Shown here in pieces: positions 56,579-64,000 of a DNA stretch of 64,000 bases (the first letter of the stretch is position 1; every line of letters starts with the position of its first letter). Below the pieces are notes generated by a model. That model was not told the origin of the DNA, made no database searches, and was given only the letters and a program-made list of their open reading frames with translations. Location: the NCBI RefSeq assembly GCF_002807035.1, contig NZ_NIUC01000001.1, positions 496,001-560,000 of the forward strand, in the 5' to 3' direction. This stretch comes from Algoriphagus formosus (lineage in GTDB: Bacteria > Bacteroidota > Bacteroidia > Cytophagales > Cyclobacteriaceae). A program made the translations under genes and the position numbers.

Positions 56579-56775
56579 TTGCTGGGCTTCTCTGTTTTTA
56601 TTAATTCTTTCGGGTCGACTTCCAAAATTTTGGCAATTTCAAAAAGTACTTCAAGTCTTGGCTGTTGTCGGTTTTGAACATAGCCGTTGACCATGTTGTA
56701 ACTTTTTCCAAGTCTCTCAGCTAACCAAGTCTGTTTGATTCCCTTTTCTTCCAATACTTCTTTTATTCTGTTCAT
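56575..56775 (-). CDS. XRE-family repressor, first gene of the operon
   Basis: A 66-residue protein consisting almost entirely of a Cro/C1-type helix-turn-helix: IKQTWLAERLGKSYNMVNGY for the HTH and LEVLFEIAKILEVDPKELI for the later helices. Its TGA overlaps the helicase ATG by 4 nt (ATGA), giving translational coupling. Such small XRE proteins at the head of restriction-modification or toxin-antitoxin operons usually delay or limit expression by binding near the promoter. An inverted repeat between promoter and start supports autoregulation. Confidence 0.9.
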   Translation of the reverse strand: MNRIKEVLEEKGIKQTWLAERLGKSYNMVNGYVQNRQQPRLEVLFEIAKILEVDPKELIKTEKPSK

Positions 56776-56794
56776 GTCGACAATAAGTCAGAGA

Positions 56795-56805
56795 GCTAAA
56801 ATAGC
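56795..56805. promoter_or_regulatory. Possible XRE operator
   Basis: The perfect inverted repeat gcta-aaa-tagc lies between the predicted transcription start and the XRE start codon. Its position would allow repression by roadblock. Palindromes gttaac (56806-56811) and gtcgac (56777-56782) are close by. Confidence 0.4.
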
Positions 56806-56832
56806 GTTAACATTCTAATTATATCGTTTTTC

Positions 56833-56862
56833 AATATAAAAAGTGTTTAAAAAGATTGTCAA
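56833..56862 (-). promoter_or_regulatory. Sigma70-like promoter of the defence-like operon
   Basis: On the minus strand, TTGACA (56857-56862) is followed by 18 nt and TATATT (56833-56838). This fits the proteobacterial -35/-10 pattern better than TAnnTTTG. Transcription would start near 56826, about 50 nt before the XRE gene. Confidence 0.5.
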
Positions 56863-56880
56863 CTGTATATCCGTAGGTCG

Positions 56881-57340
56881 GAAAAAAATGGCTCTTTTTG
56901 TTTTTTGCATTTGGATTAAGGGTCGGAAAACCAAACCCGACTACTGAACGGACAGGTTTGCTGTTATTGTGTGGGCTTTTTTTTCGTATAGCATAGAATA
57001 ATGGATATCTTCACTTTTATGTAGATTTTTTAAATAAGTCTTGACCCCAAAAATCTTTGTTCCTCCTTTTGACATTCTCTTAGTCCTAGCCGAATTTAAA
57101 ATTCAAAAAATCCTCTAATCATCGGCCCACTTATTTCAAATTCGACTAAACCAGATAATCTTCAAATCGATTCATCCAAACTTGGATAAAAAGACCCATC
57201 CCAGAACTCAAAAAAGGATTTGAACTAAAAATAGAGATTTTGGAAAAAAGTCCAGCTACCTTTTGAAAAAAATTTCGTTTTCGACCTTTAAAAAATTTGG
57301 TGGATTCTACACTCTGATAAGCAATAAGGATTGAATCGGT
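56881..57340. other. Gene-free AT-rich stretch upstream of the operon
   Basis: No credible gene was seen in this part of the 664-nt gap between the XRE and PagL-like genes. It is AT-rich, carries two copies of ggtcggaaaa (about 56876 and 56929) and small inverted repeats such as atccaa/ttggat near 57175. It may be a scar of past insertion or simply non-coding. Confidence 0.5.
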
Positions 57341-57349
57341 TTTATTTAT

Positions 57350-57371
57350 CCCTGCGTGGGGACACGCAGGG
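57350..57371. repeat. GC-rich hairpin
   Basis: A perfect stem, ccctgcgt (57350-57357) with acgcaggg (57364-57371), has a 6-nt loop. It lies next to the inverted copy of the array hairpin, so it could be part of the same repeat family. Confidence 0.55.
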
Positions 57372-57384
57372 GGGCAAGGAAAAT

Positions 57385-57404
57385 GCTGCTTTCGGAAAAG
57401 CAGC
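57385..57404 (-). repeat. Inverted copy of array module A hairpin
   Basis: The sequence gctgctttcggaaaagcagc is the exact reverse complement of the core hairpin found five times at 43991-45224. A half copy (gaaagcagca) follows at 57418-57427. It sits 13 kb from the array, on the far side of the defence-like operon. Confidence 0.85.
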
Positions 57405-57439
57405 ATATCGATTGAGGGAAAGCAGCATAGCGATTGGTT

Positions 57440-58489
57440 TTAAAACTTCCACCCTACTCTCAAATCCATATTCTCAGCCACATGTCCATGGGCTTTCATC
57501 CCTACTCCTAGTCGTAGGTTTTTTCCCAGTTGATAGGTGAGCGTATATCGCTGGTAGAAATTCCGGTCGGCTTGATAGAAATCGGGTTTGCTCGCATACC
57601 AGGCAAATCGCTGCTGGAAATCAAATCTCCCAAACAAAAAGTGATTTGCCAGAAAAGGTGCTGGCATTAGAGATTCCAAGCGGCTTTCCTCCACATCCAA
57701 AGAGAAATCCTTGTTCAAATCCAGCCCGGCCCCCATGGCCCAAATGCCTGTAAATTTCTTATAAAACCCAGCTCCCAAAGAAAAATTGGGAGATCTGCCT
57801 CCGGCCATGGATTCCCGGGTATTGAATCCCAAGTCCAGGTAAAACTCAAAATTCCTTGACAATTCCGGCTTTTGAAAGCTCGGCAATTCTTCTTTTCTCA
57901 AGAAATAAGTCCCTCCTAGGGATAACATCGGATAATTCATCCCCCGATTGGGTTGGCGCTGTCCCCCATTCGAAATATGGTTGTAGAAAAAGGATGCCGT
58001 CAGATCAAAATCTGAACCGATAGAATAGGAAAGCACCGGGCGAACATAAAGCAAGAAGCTTAGTGGCGCGCTGAAAAAGGTATTTCGGGGATTCTCAATG
58101 GGATCATAGACCTGCGTCAGATAGGATGCGCCAATTCCCATATCCAAGGAAAACTCCGCTTTGCCTGCCCTCCATAAAATGGGTTGAAAGCTTCCAAAAG
58201 CAGTCCAGGCCCGACCCAATTCGGCGGGGTTTTGAAAATCCTGAACCTGCAGCCCAAAACCCAAATAGTGAAAGCAATTGCATGCCTCCCAATTTTCTTG
58301 ATTACCCTGAAGCACTTGATATTTTAGGCTCAAGCCTATGGGATTGGATTGGGAAATATCTGCCAATTCTTCGTTGTGAGGAATAATCCAGCCTCGCTGA
58401 ATAGAAAAGTCCAGGGCCTGTCTGGCGCTTTGTCCATAGACCGAGCTTAAAAATATCCCCATAAAAAGAAAAGGCAAAAGTGATTTCAT
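57440..58489 (-). CDS. PagL-like lipid A deacylase (acyloxyacyl hydrolase)
   Basis: A 349-residue outer-membrane protein with a signal peptide (ending SVYGQ) and a barrel of alternating aromatic strands. The PagL-type active-site region is FYNHISNGGQRQPNRGMNYP: the His followed by Ser-Asn matches the catalytic His-Ser pair of lipid A 3-O-deacylase. It is about twice the length of proteobacterial PagL, as Bacteroidota homologues often are. It would remove an ester-linked acyl chain from lipid A. The start codon is inside the loop of a hairpin formed with the end of the upstream transcript. Confidence 0.82.
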   Translation of the reverse strand: MKSLLPFLFMGIFLSSVYGQSARQALDFSIQRGWIIPHNEELADISQSNPIGLSLKYQVLQGNQENWEACNCFHYLGFGLQVQDFQNPAELGRAWTAFGSFQPILWRAGKAEFSLDMGIGASYLTQVYDPIENPRNTFFSAPLSFLLYVRPVLSYSIGSDFDLTASFFYNHISNGGQRQPNRGMNYPMLSLGGTYFLRKEELPSFQKPELSRNFEFYLDLGFNTRESMAGGRSPNFSLGAGFYKKFTGIWAMGAGLDLNKDFSLDVEESRLESLMPAPFLANHFLFGRFDFQQRFAWYASKPDFYQADRNFYQRYTLTYQLGKNLRLGVGMKAHGHVAENMDLRVGWKF

Positions 58490-58510
58490 GGATGATCGCT
58501 TTTGCCTTTT
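58469..58510 (-). terminator. Terminator-like hairpin spanning the pagL start codon
   Basis: A 16-bp stem with one G-T mismatch (58469-58484 with 58495-58510; core aaaaggcaaaag/cttttgcctttt) has the loop ttcatggatg at 58485-58494, which contains the start codon (58487-58489). On the minus strand it is followed by T-rich sequence inside the coding region (codons for LPFLF). Confidence 0.7.
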
Positions 58511-58545
58511 TTAACTAGACCCAAAAATTTTGGTTACAAAATCAG

Positions 58546-61500
58546 CTAGGGATTTTTGATGAATCGGGCCTGATAGACTGTTTTATTCTCTCCATTTAGC
58601 TGAATCCAGTAGACACCCACCGCCAACTGACTGATGTCCAGATCAGCGGAGATCCTTGTAGCTTGAATAAGCTGTACCAAACCTCCTACCTCTTTGCCCT
58701 CTGAAGAGAAAATCTGAATACTCGGCTCATCCTGTCCAATTTCTTCTGAAAACTCAAGACGAATTCGCTGGGTAGCTGGATTTGGATAAACCTTGATACT
58801 TTTCACGACAAAATCTGGCTTTCCTCCCAAACCGGAAATGGTCAGCGTCACGGCCGGCAGCAATGTGCTACATCCTGCTGAGCTGGTCAGGGAAACGGCA
58901 TATTCTCCCATCAGATTAGCTTGATAAGTTTGAGAGCTTGCTCCGTTAATGAGTTCTCCATTTCGGTACCACTGATAGCTAAAGTCACCCGCAGGTGCTG
59001 TCAGGAGATCTCCCTCCACTTCAATTTCTCCGCTAGGAAGCGGGTTTACCTGTACGGATACCACATCTGAAGATGAAAGACAAGCTCCCGCATAGCGGAT
59101 TCTTGCCTGATAGTTGCCGCTTTCGCTTACCTCGAGGGAAGTCCCGTTCTCATTGGGTATAATCGTACCATTTCTGGTCCAATTCACCACTTCAAAATCG
59201 CCTGTAGCATTGACAGAGAGCGTAGAAGTTTCTCCTTGGCAGAACTCCAAATTCCCACTCAAAGTCACCGGCTCGGCCTCCAATGAAATAATACTGATGG
59301 TCGAATTAGCTTCCGTCACATTTCCTGCAAGATCCTGGGCGCGGACAGATACCACAATCTCTTTCCCTATATCCTCACAGTCAAATTGACTTTGACTCAG
59401 GGTGATTTCAAGCTCTGAGCAATTATCACTGGCTGAAATGATGAGGTCATCGGCCGAAATCGATGCTTCACCAAGCTTCAAATCCAGCTCAATTTCCAAA
59501 TCCCGGAGTTCGAGAACCGGCGCAATCTTATCCTCTACAAAAACCAGCACCTCAAAAGTCCATTCCACGCCGCCTTCTCCACTGATTAGCAGCTGAACTA
59601 TGTTATCTCCCAAATCCGCACAGCCAAATTCAGATTTTGAAAGCTCAAAACTCAATCCCGAACTATCGAATGGCCAGGTTTCAAATAGGGATTCAACAGC
59701 CAAAACAGCCAAACCTTGCTCATTAAGGGATAAATTCACTGCCTCCTTCACGGCAGGAAAAGGAACCTCCTCTACTTCTACCACCAAGGACTCCGAACTG
59801 ACCAAGCAGCCATTTTCCAATGCCAAAACAGCCGTATATCTTCCGGGACTATCCACGATGATGGAGCTTCCTTTCTCTCCGGGAACCTGCTCCAAATCTT
59901 TTCGCCATTCCCAAACATCATAATTCAATTCCTCTCCCAAGCGCAATTCTACAGTTCGTCCTTCATAAAGAGGCCCCTGAGCAGTCAAGGAAACCTTTTG
60001 GGATTCGATGAATGTCAGTTGTGCGTAGGTCGGATAAACCGAGGTATTCCCAGAAGCATCTGTCACCACCACGTCCAGGTCAATGGGATAGTTTACACGT
60101 TCGGAATCGATATCCGCACAAGTCACCGATGTTTTGCTCAAGCTAACTTGAATGCCTTCCGAGCCACAATTATCGGTAGGAGGCGAAACGATAAAATCTT
60201 CGATGTCGAAAGTGAGTTCACCAACACTCAAGTCAAAGTTGTATTCAGCAGATTTCCATTCCAGGGTTGGAGGCAATTCATCTACTACCTGAACAAGGAT
60301 TTCGGATTCTTTTTTTGCACCATCCAGTTTAGACAAAGTGACAAGAATACTTTGCTCTCCAATATCCTGACAAGAGAATTGGCTTTCACTCAAGCTAACT
60401 TCTATATCTTCAGAAATCGGCCATTCAGTAAATACTTGTTCCTTGGATAGTTCGGCCAGACCGTTTTGATCAAGAGCTAATTTTACCGAAGGCTTGACCT
60501 CCGGAAAATCATCCACCACTTCTTGAACCTCTATTTGCTCAGAGAGCACCACGCAACCTGTACTGAGTAAGAGTTTTGCATAATAAACCCCAGGCTGATC
60601 GATGGTTAATGTTTTTCCGGTTTCTCCCTCTATCGGATTGGATGATTGGAAGAACCAGCCCACTACTTCATAGTCCAATTCATCACCTAGCACCAAATCT
60701 ATTTGCTGTCCAGATACAAGCACTCCTGAAGCCTCAAGACTCACCTTCTTCGATTCAACACTATTTAAAATCTGAATCTTTACTTCCCGAACAAACTGAT
60801 TTCCTGATGCATCTTCAGCGATCAGGCGAACAGGAAATTCTCCAAAAAACACTTCAGGGTCTTCAAAACTACTACAGGTGATTTCAGGCCCTTCAATCCT
60901 AATTGGGCCCGTTGCACAGTTGTCTGAGAAATCTACCGGGTCAAAATCAGCGATCGAATATTCTACCCTTCCGACTGTTGGGTCAAAAACAAGGATAGCA
61001 TTCGCAGCATCAAAATAGGGAGCTATGGTATCCACGACAATTAGGCGAGTGGTATCTTTAAATACCTCCCCATCAAACTGACGGGTGGAAGTCACGATCA
61101 ATTGCTGCTCGCCAATCGCATCACAATTCAGCTGAAAGCCTGTAGAATATTCAAAAGAAAAGTCTTCATCAGGCTGCTCAACGAGCACTTCCTCAGGAGA
61201 CAAAAATGCTCTTCCTCCTTGATCCAAAAATAACTTAACTGAGTCTTTCAGCTCTGGTACAAAAGCCTCTGATTGGAGTAAAACCTTCAGGGAAACCTCA
61301 TCTCCATAAACCCGTCTTTCCACATTTTGGAGATTGTAGTTTTGATCCAAAACCGGAAAAACATAAACAGGTGAAAAATCAATCTGAGCGAATTGATTTC
61401 CATTTTCTACAATCCGGTTGATATTGACTTCCAGGTGGCCATAATGTTTCCCTCCATCCGTCAATACGGGATTTCCACCTTGAATGGCCCACTGCTCAGG

Positions 61501-63039
61501 TTCATTTTGATCGGCAGTCCATTGCTTGAAAGAATTATAGTTTAGTAATTGAAGCGGATTACTGATCCAATTTCGCTTTTCTCCTCGCATGCCATCTCCT
61601 GCCACTCCCACGTCATAGTACATGACCCCTTTTCCATCATTATCCAGATCTACAAAAGATCGCTCAAAAAGCTCATCATGTCCTGACAAAACAGCTACCA
61701 CTCCAAATTCCTCGAAGAGCGGATGCAAAACCCGCATGGGAACCCCACTTTGCCCTGTCGCCAATTCATGATTGATAGGAACTCCATGTTCCCCGGAGCT
61801 GTATGCGGCATGATGAAACTGTACAAAAATCAATTGACCTGATTCTTGGGCTTCTTGCAAATTGGCTTCTAGCCACTGATATTGAGGACTACCTGGCCCG
61901 AAGCTGCTCAGATCAGTGCCACCTGCAGCCTGATAGGCAGATTCAGTGAAGTTTTCCTGCGTATCCGTTCCATTTACGGTAAAGTCCTGATTCTTGAGTT
62001 TTTGATCATCCGGAAAATCTGAACGGGACTGATCCGGAGTGCCATTCGAAGAGTCCAAGGTCAGGATGGTTACAGGACCATAATCTACTCTGTAGTAGCT
62101 TTGACGATGTAGCTGTAAAGGATCAGCGCTAGGCGTTTCGAAATATTCATGAAAGCGCTCTCTTCCTAGTTTGGGCAGAAAATCACCTTTTTCGTTGAAT
62201 CCATAACTCCCATTTTTGGCTCCGAAGTTTTCCCAATTTCCCAATGCAGGAATGATGGGATAGTTGGACAAACCTTGATCATACTCTCCGGCATTATGCC
62301 TCCAAAATTCATCCCAAGCAGGCTGGTAGCCCGAACCTTGAACCAAGTCTCCCGGCATCAGCAAAAAGTTGGGCAGGCGTGAATTGATCACCCGGAGGTT
62401 ATATTCATAGCCTTCCTTTTCGGTCAGGGCATAGTTGATAATATCAAAACCTTGCTCTTCGGTAGTTCCAAATTTTGCTATCCAATCTTCAAAACCACTG
62501 CTAGGCCTTGAAGTAAGGCCTGCCGGATACCAAGCTCTGCGATTGACCCGACCGAGGGGTTCGGTTTCGCTATCTGAAAGCGCAATAAATCGGATCGAAG
62601 ACCAATTGGCTGGATCAGGGGCAGTCTGAAATCCTGATGAAAAAGTTTCACCACCCATTTTCACCTGATAAAAATAAGCCACCCCGGGATCAAGATTTTC
62701 TAGACTGACTCGAAAACGACGGGTTTGATCCGGAAAGAGCCACGAAGCGGGATCTAAGCCGGGGATATTTTCATTTTTTTCAATGGATGTGTAATAGATT
62801 TCGGCAACCTCCTCCCCTGTCAGGTTTTCGGTTTTAACGGGATTTCCCTGCTCATCAAAAAGGATAAATTCCGAACTGCTTTCACCTGTAGACCACCAGG
62901 TGATTTGGAAATTCGCTTTTCCGTAAGTCTGCAAATAAGGCTTTACTCGAAAAGTTGAGTTTTCGCTTGCCTGCTGAAAAGACCACAGAATTGTGGCAAT
63001 CACTAAAAATAAAATACCTAGCCGTTTATTCATTTTCAA
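58546..63039 (-). CDS. Large T9SS-exported metallophosphoesterase with tandem modules
   Basis: A 1497-residue exported protein: a signal peptide (1-21), a purple-acid-phosphatase-type N-terminal FN3-like domain (residues 30-140) and a calcineurin-like domain (150-500). Motifs are LSDSE, PGDLVQGSG, GNWEN (for GNHE), FVQFHHAAYSSG and SGHDELFER (for GHxH). Then come three related composite modules from about residue 597 onward (SVKLFLDQGG, SVKLALDQNG, AVNLSLNEQG; each with C-x-D-I-G-E-like and SDNC/TDNC segments), Ig/PKD-like domains, and a C-terminal T9SS type A sorting domain (SIKVYPNPATQRIRLEF). It is likely released or surface-attached, perhaps for phosphate or nucleotide scavenging. Confidence 0.88.
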   Translation of the reverse strand: MKMNKRLGILFLVIATILWSFQQASENSTFRVKPYLQTYGKANFQITWWSTGESSSEFILFDEQGNPVKTENLTGEEVAEIYYTSIEKNENIPGLDPASWLFPDQTRRFRVSLENLDPGVAYFYQVKMGGETFSSGFQTAPDPANWSSIRFIALSDSETEPLGRVNRRAWYPAGLTSRPSSGFEDWIAKFGTTEEQGFDIINYALTEKEGYEYNLRVINSRLPNFLLMPGDLVQGSGYQPAWDEFWRHNAGEYDQGLSNYPIIPALGNWENFGAKNGSYGFNEKGDFLPKLGRERFHEYFETPSADPLQLHRQSYYRVDYGPVTILTLDSSNGTPDQSRSDFPDDQKLKNQDFTVNGTDTQENFTESAYQAAGGTDLSSFGPGSPQYQWLEANLQEAQESGQLIFVQFHHAAYSSGEHGVPINHELATGQSGVPMRVLHPLFEEFGVVAVLSGHDELFERSFVDLDNDGKGVMYYDVGVAGDGMRGEKRNWISNPLQLLNYNSFKQWTADQNEPEQWAIQGGNPVLTDGGKHYGHLEVNINRIVENGNQFAQIDFSPVYVFPVLDQNYNLQNVERRVYGDEVSLKVLLQSEAFVPELKDSVKLFLDQGGRAFLSPEEVLVEQPDEDFSFEYSTGFQLNCDAIGEQQLIVTSTRQFDGEVFKDTTRLIVVDTIAPYFDAANAILVFDPTVGRVEYSIADFDPVDFSDNCATGPIRIEGPEITCSSFEDPEVFFGEFPVRLIAEDASGNQFVREVKIQILNSVESKKVSLEASGVLVSGQQIDLVLGDELDYEVVGWFFQSSNPIEGETGKTLTIDQPGVYYAKLLLSTGCVVLSEQIEVQEVVDDFPEVKPSVKLALDQNGLAELSKEQVFTEWPISEDIEVSLSESQFSCQDIGEQSILVTLSKLDGAKKESEILVQVVDELPPTLEWKSAEYNFDLSVGELTFDIEDFIVSPPTDNCGSEGIQVSLSKTSVTCADIDSERVNYPIDLDVVVTDASGNTSVYPTYAQLTFIESQKVSLTAQGPLYEGRTVELRLGEELNYDVWEWRKDLEQVPGEKGSSIIVDSPGRYTAVLALENGCLVSSESLVVEVEEVPFPAVKEAVNLSLNEQGLAVLAVESLFETWPFDSSGLSFELSKSEFGCADLGDNIVQLLISGEGGVEWTFEVLVFVEDKIAPVLELRDLEIELDLKLGEASISADDLIISASDNCSELEITLSQSQFDCEDIGKEIVVSVRAQDLAGNVTEANSTISIISLEAEPVTLSGNLEFCQGETSTLSVNATGDFEVVNWTRNGTIIPNENGTSLEVSESGNYQARIRYAGACLSSSDVVSVQVNPLPSGEIEVEGDLLTAPAGDFSYQWYRNGELINGASSQTYQANLMGEYAVSLTSSAGCSTLLPAVTLTISGLGGKPDFVVKSIKVYPNPATQRIRLEFSEEIGQDEPSIQIFSSEGKEVGGLVQLIQATRISADLDISQLAVGVYWIQLNGENKTVYQARFIKNP

Positions 63040-63081
63040 GATTTATTAAATCCTTGAATCTAAGTTAGAAAAATTCGCTAA

Positions 63082-64000
63082 TTATTTAATCCTAGATTTG
63101 AGGATTACCGATTGAACAGGATTTAAAGGATCGTTGGAGAAAATGTAAATATTTCGCTGATCGATCCCTCTCCTACCTTTTGGATCGAACGTTACGATCA
63201 AATCCATGCTTTCTCCGGGTCCTAATTCAGTTTTGGGAAGAGTAAGGGATAGACAGCCACAATTTCCCTGTACTTTTTTAATTTCTAAAACCTCTCTTCC
63301 CCGATTGGTCAAAGTATAGGTAAGCTCTTGGATTTCATCTGCAGAAATTTCTTTCAGATCAATCTCTGAAGGACTGATCCTCATTGCTGGAACTGACCCG
63401 AGCTCATCCTTTGCAAAACCCGGGTAAAACTCAAAAACATTTGCTATCACATCGGTATCCGACAGCAAGGAATCTGACCAAAAAAACTGAATAGGATCTT
63501 CAGAAAAACCCAAATCATTTTTCACAGCCCCATCATAGCCAATTTCCAGAATACCTCGATGTCCCGGAGCAATGGAGTCTTGAATTTGCCGAATCTGAAT
63601 ATGGCCAGGTCCAAAATACCGAAGGCTATCGGCCCGAAGAACTGAGTCTGAGAAGTTAAATATTTCTAAAGCTTTGAAAGATGGTTCGTTTGTGAAAACA
63701 TCCCCCATATTGGTCTTCTCCTGACGCATCCCAACCGGTCCACTGATAAATGGATATTCTATCTCGGGGTTTCTAGGCTTGGGGACTGCCTTCCCTTCCA
63801 AATAGAGCGTATCCATCATATTGGCAAGATTTCCCTTCACCACTACCAATCGAGAAAAGCCCCCAACAGCGGATCCGGGATCAAAAGCAACCTTCAAGAT
63901 TCCTGTCTCACCTGCTGCCAAGGAATCCTGAGTATATTCCACAGTAGTACAGCCACAGTCCGTCCAAACTTTCTTTATCCAAACTGCGGAGTCTTGAGAA
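63082..64000 (-). CDS. DUF1573 domain protein, cut by window edge
   Basis: The frame is open to the right edge, so the N-terminus is missing; about 305 residues are visible. It carries two DUF1573-type repeats with the typical cysteine motif: WTDCGCTTVEY close to the edge and VQGNCGCLSLTLPKTEL near the C-terminus, each followed by a GExGxLxVxFDP-type stretch. DUF1573 is an ASPM/SPD-2/Hydin-like Ig fold common in exported Bacteroidota proteins. A GTG at 63942 is internal, not a real start. It lies 42 nt upstream of the large phosphoesterase and probably shares its transcript. Confidence 0.88.
   Translation of the reverse strand, partial: SQDSAVWIKKVWTDCGCTTVEYTQDSLAAGETGILKVAFDPGSAVGGFSRLVVVKGNLANMMDTLYLEGKAVPKPRNPEIEYPFISGPVGMRQEKTNMGDVFTNEPSFKALEIFNFSDSVLRADSLRYFGPGHIQIRQIQDSIAPGHRGILEIGYDGAVKNDLGFSEDPIQFFWSDSLLSDTDVIANVFEFYPGFAKDELGSVPAMRISPSEIDLKEISADEIQELTYTLTNRGREVLEIKKVQGNCGCLSLTLPKTELGPGESMDLIVTFDPKGRRGIDQRNIYIFSNDPLNPVQSVILKSRIK

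Noticed and set aside
47713..56775. Naming the operon BREX or DISARM
   Set aside because: PglZ, BrxC, BrxA/B, DrmA and DrmB are absent; only single shared domain types are present.
45228..57404. Calling the 12 kb segment a transposon
   Set aside because: No transposase or integrase gene and no target-site duplication was seen, and ordinary metabolic genes lie inside. Only the inverted hairpin copies are reported.
57146..57406. 86-residue minus-strand frame upstream of the PagL-like gene
   Set aside because: It starts inside the repeat hairpin, has no recognisable domain, and its composition follows the AT-rich non-coding stretch; considered spurious.
63082..63942. Complete 286-residue DUF1573 gene starting at 63942
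   Set aside because: The codon at 63942 is an internal GTG; the frame continues upstream with the family motif DCGCTT and runs off the window.
1..64000. tRNA, rRNA or riboswitch genes
   Set aside because: Gaps were read for cloverleaf-like or known riboswitch patterns and none was convincing; a covariance-model scan would be needed to exclude weak ones.

Overview
The window looks like chromosomal DNA of a marine or freshwater Bacteroidota in the order Cytophagales; the gene set is closest in feel to Cyclobacteriaceae such as Algoriphagus (inference, not tested by search). Supporting signs are a C-terminal type IX secretion (T9SS) sorting domain, -7 boxes of the form TAnnTTTG, few Shine-Dalgarno sequences, and many Bacteroidota-typical families (PD40-OmpA, DUF2452, DUF1573, tricorn-like protease, TAT-exported Gfo/Idh/MocA oxidoreductase). 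48 coding regions are supported, two of them cut by the window edges. No rRNA, tRNA, transposase or CRISPR array was recognised.

Positions 1-43900 are ordinary chromosome. Main blocks are: GH20 hexosaminidase and a sugar-type oxidoreductase; an OmpA-like protein with a deoxyhypusine-synthase homologue; OmpH; an HDAC-fold deacetylase; a fatty acid desaturase; a tricorn-like protease; tyrS; a POT peptide transporter; pckA; a ceramidase-like enzyme; the parE-parC topoisomerase IV operon with a TrmH methylase; a ROK kinase; the cvfB-ykgJ pair; 3-hydroxyacyl-CoA dehydrogenase with a deoxynucleoside kinase; an Hpt protein with an S9 peptidase and gamma-glutamyltransferase; two exported phosphoesterases; and an alpha/beta hydrolase paired with an M19-like peptidase. 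Many transcription units end in clear hairpin-plus-T terminators. A short REP-like repeat pair lies at 38263-38462.

Positions 43892-57440 are the accessory part. A 1.35 kb gene-free stretch carries tandem 254-266 bp repeats built from nested hairpins. It is followed by divergent tryptophan 2,3-dioxygenase and glutaryl-CoA dehydrogenase genes (tryptophan/lysine breakdown). Next comes a tightly packed four-gene minus-strand operon: a small XRE repressor, a PLD-SNF2 helicase, an Eco57I/PglX-like methylase, and a RecF/ABC-type ATPase with a HEPN-like C-terminal motif. Neighbouring genes overlap or sit within 2 nt of each other, and the operon has its own sigma70-like promoter and a possible operator. 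It is the best candidate in the window for an unusual, restriction-like anti-phage system. The same hairpin core found in the tandem array reappears inverted at 57385-57404, just beyond the operon.

Positions 57440-64000 hold a minus-strand cell-envelope cluster: a DUF1573 protein, a 1497-residue T9SS-exported phosphoesterase with three composite tandem modules, and a PagL-like lipid A deacylase whose start codon lies in the loop of a terminator-like hairpin.
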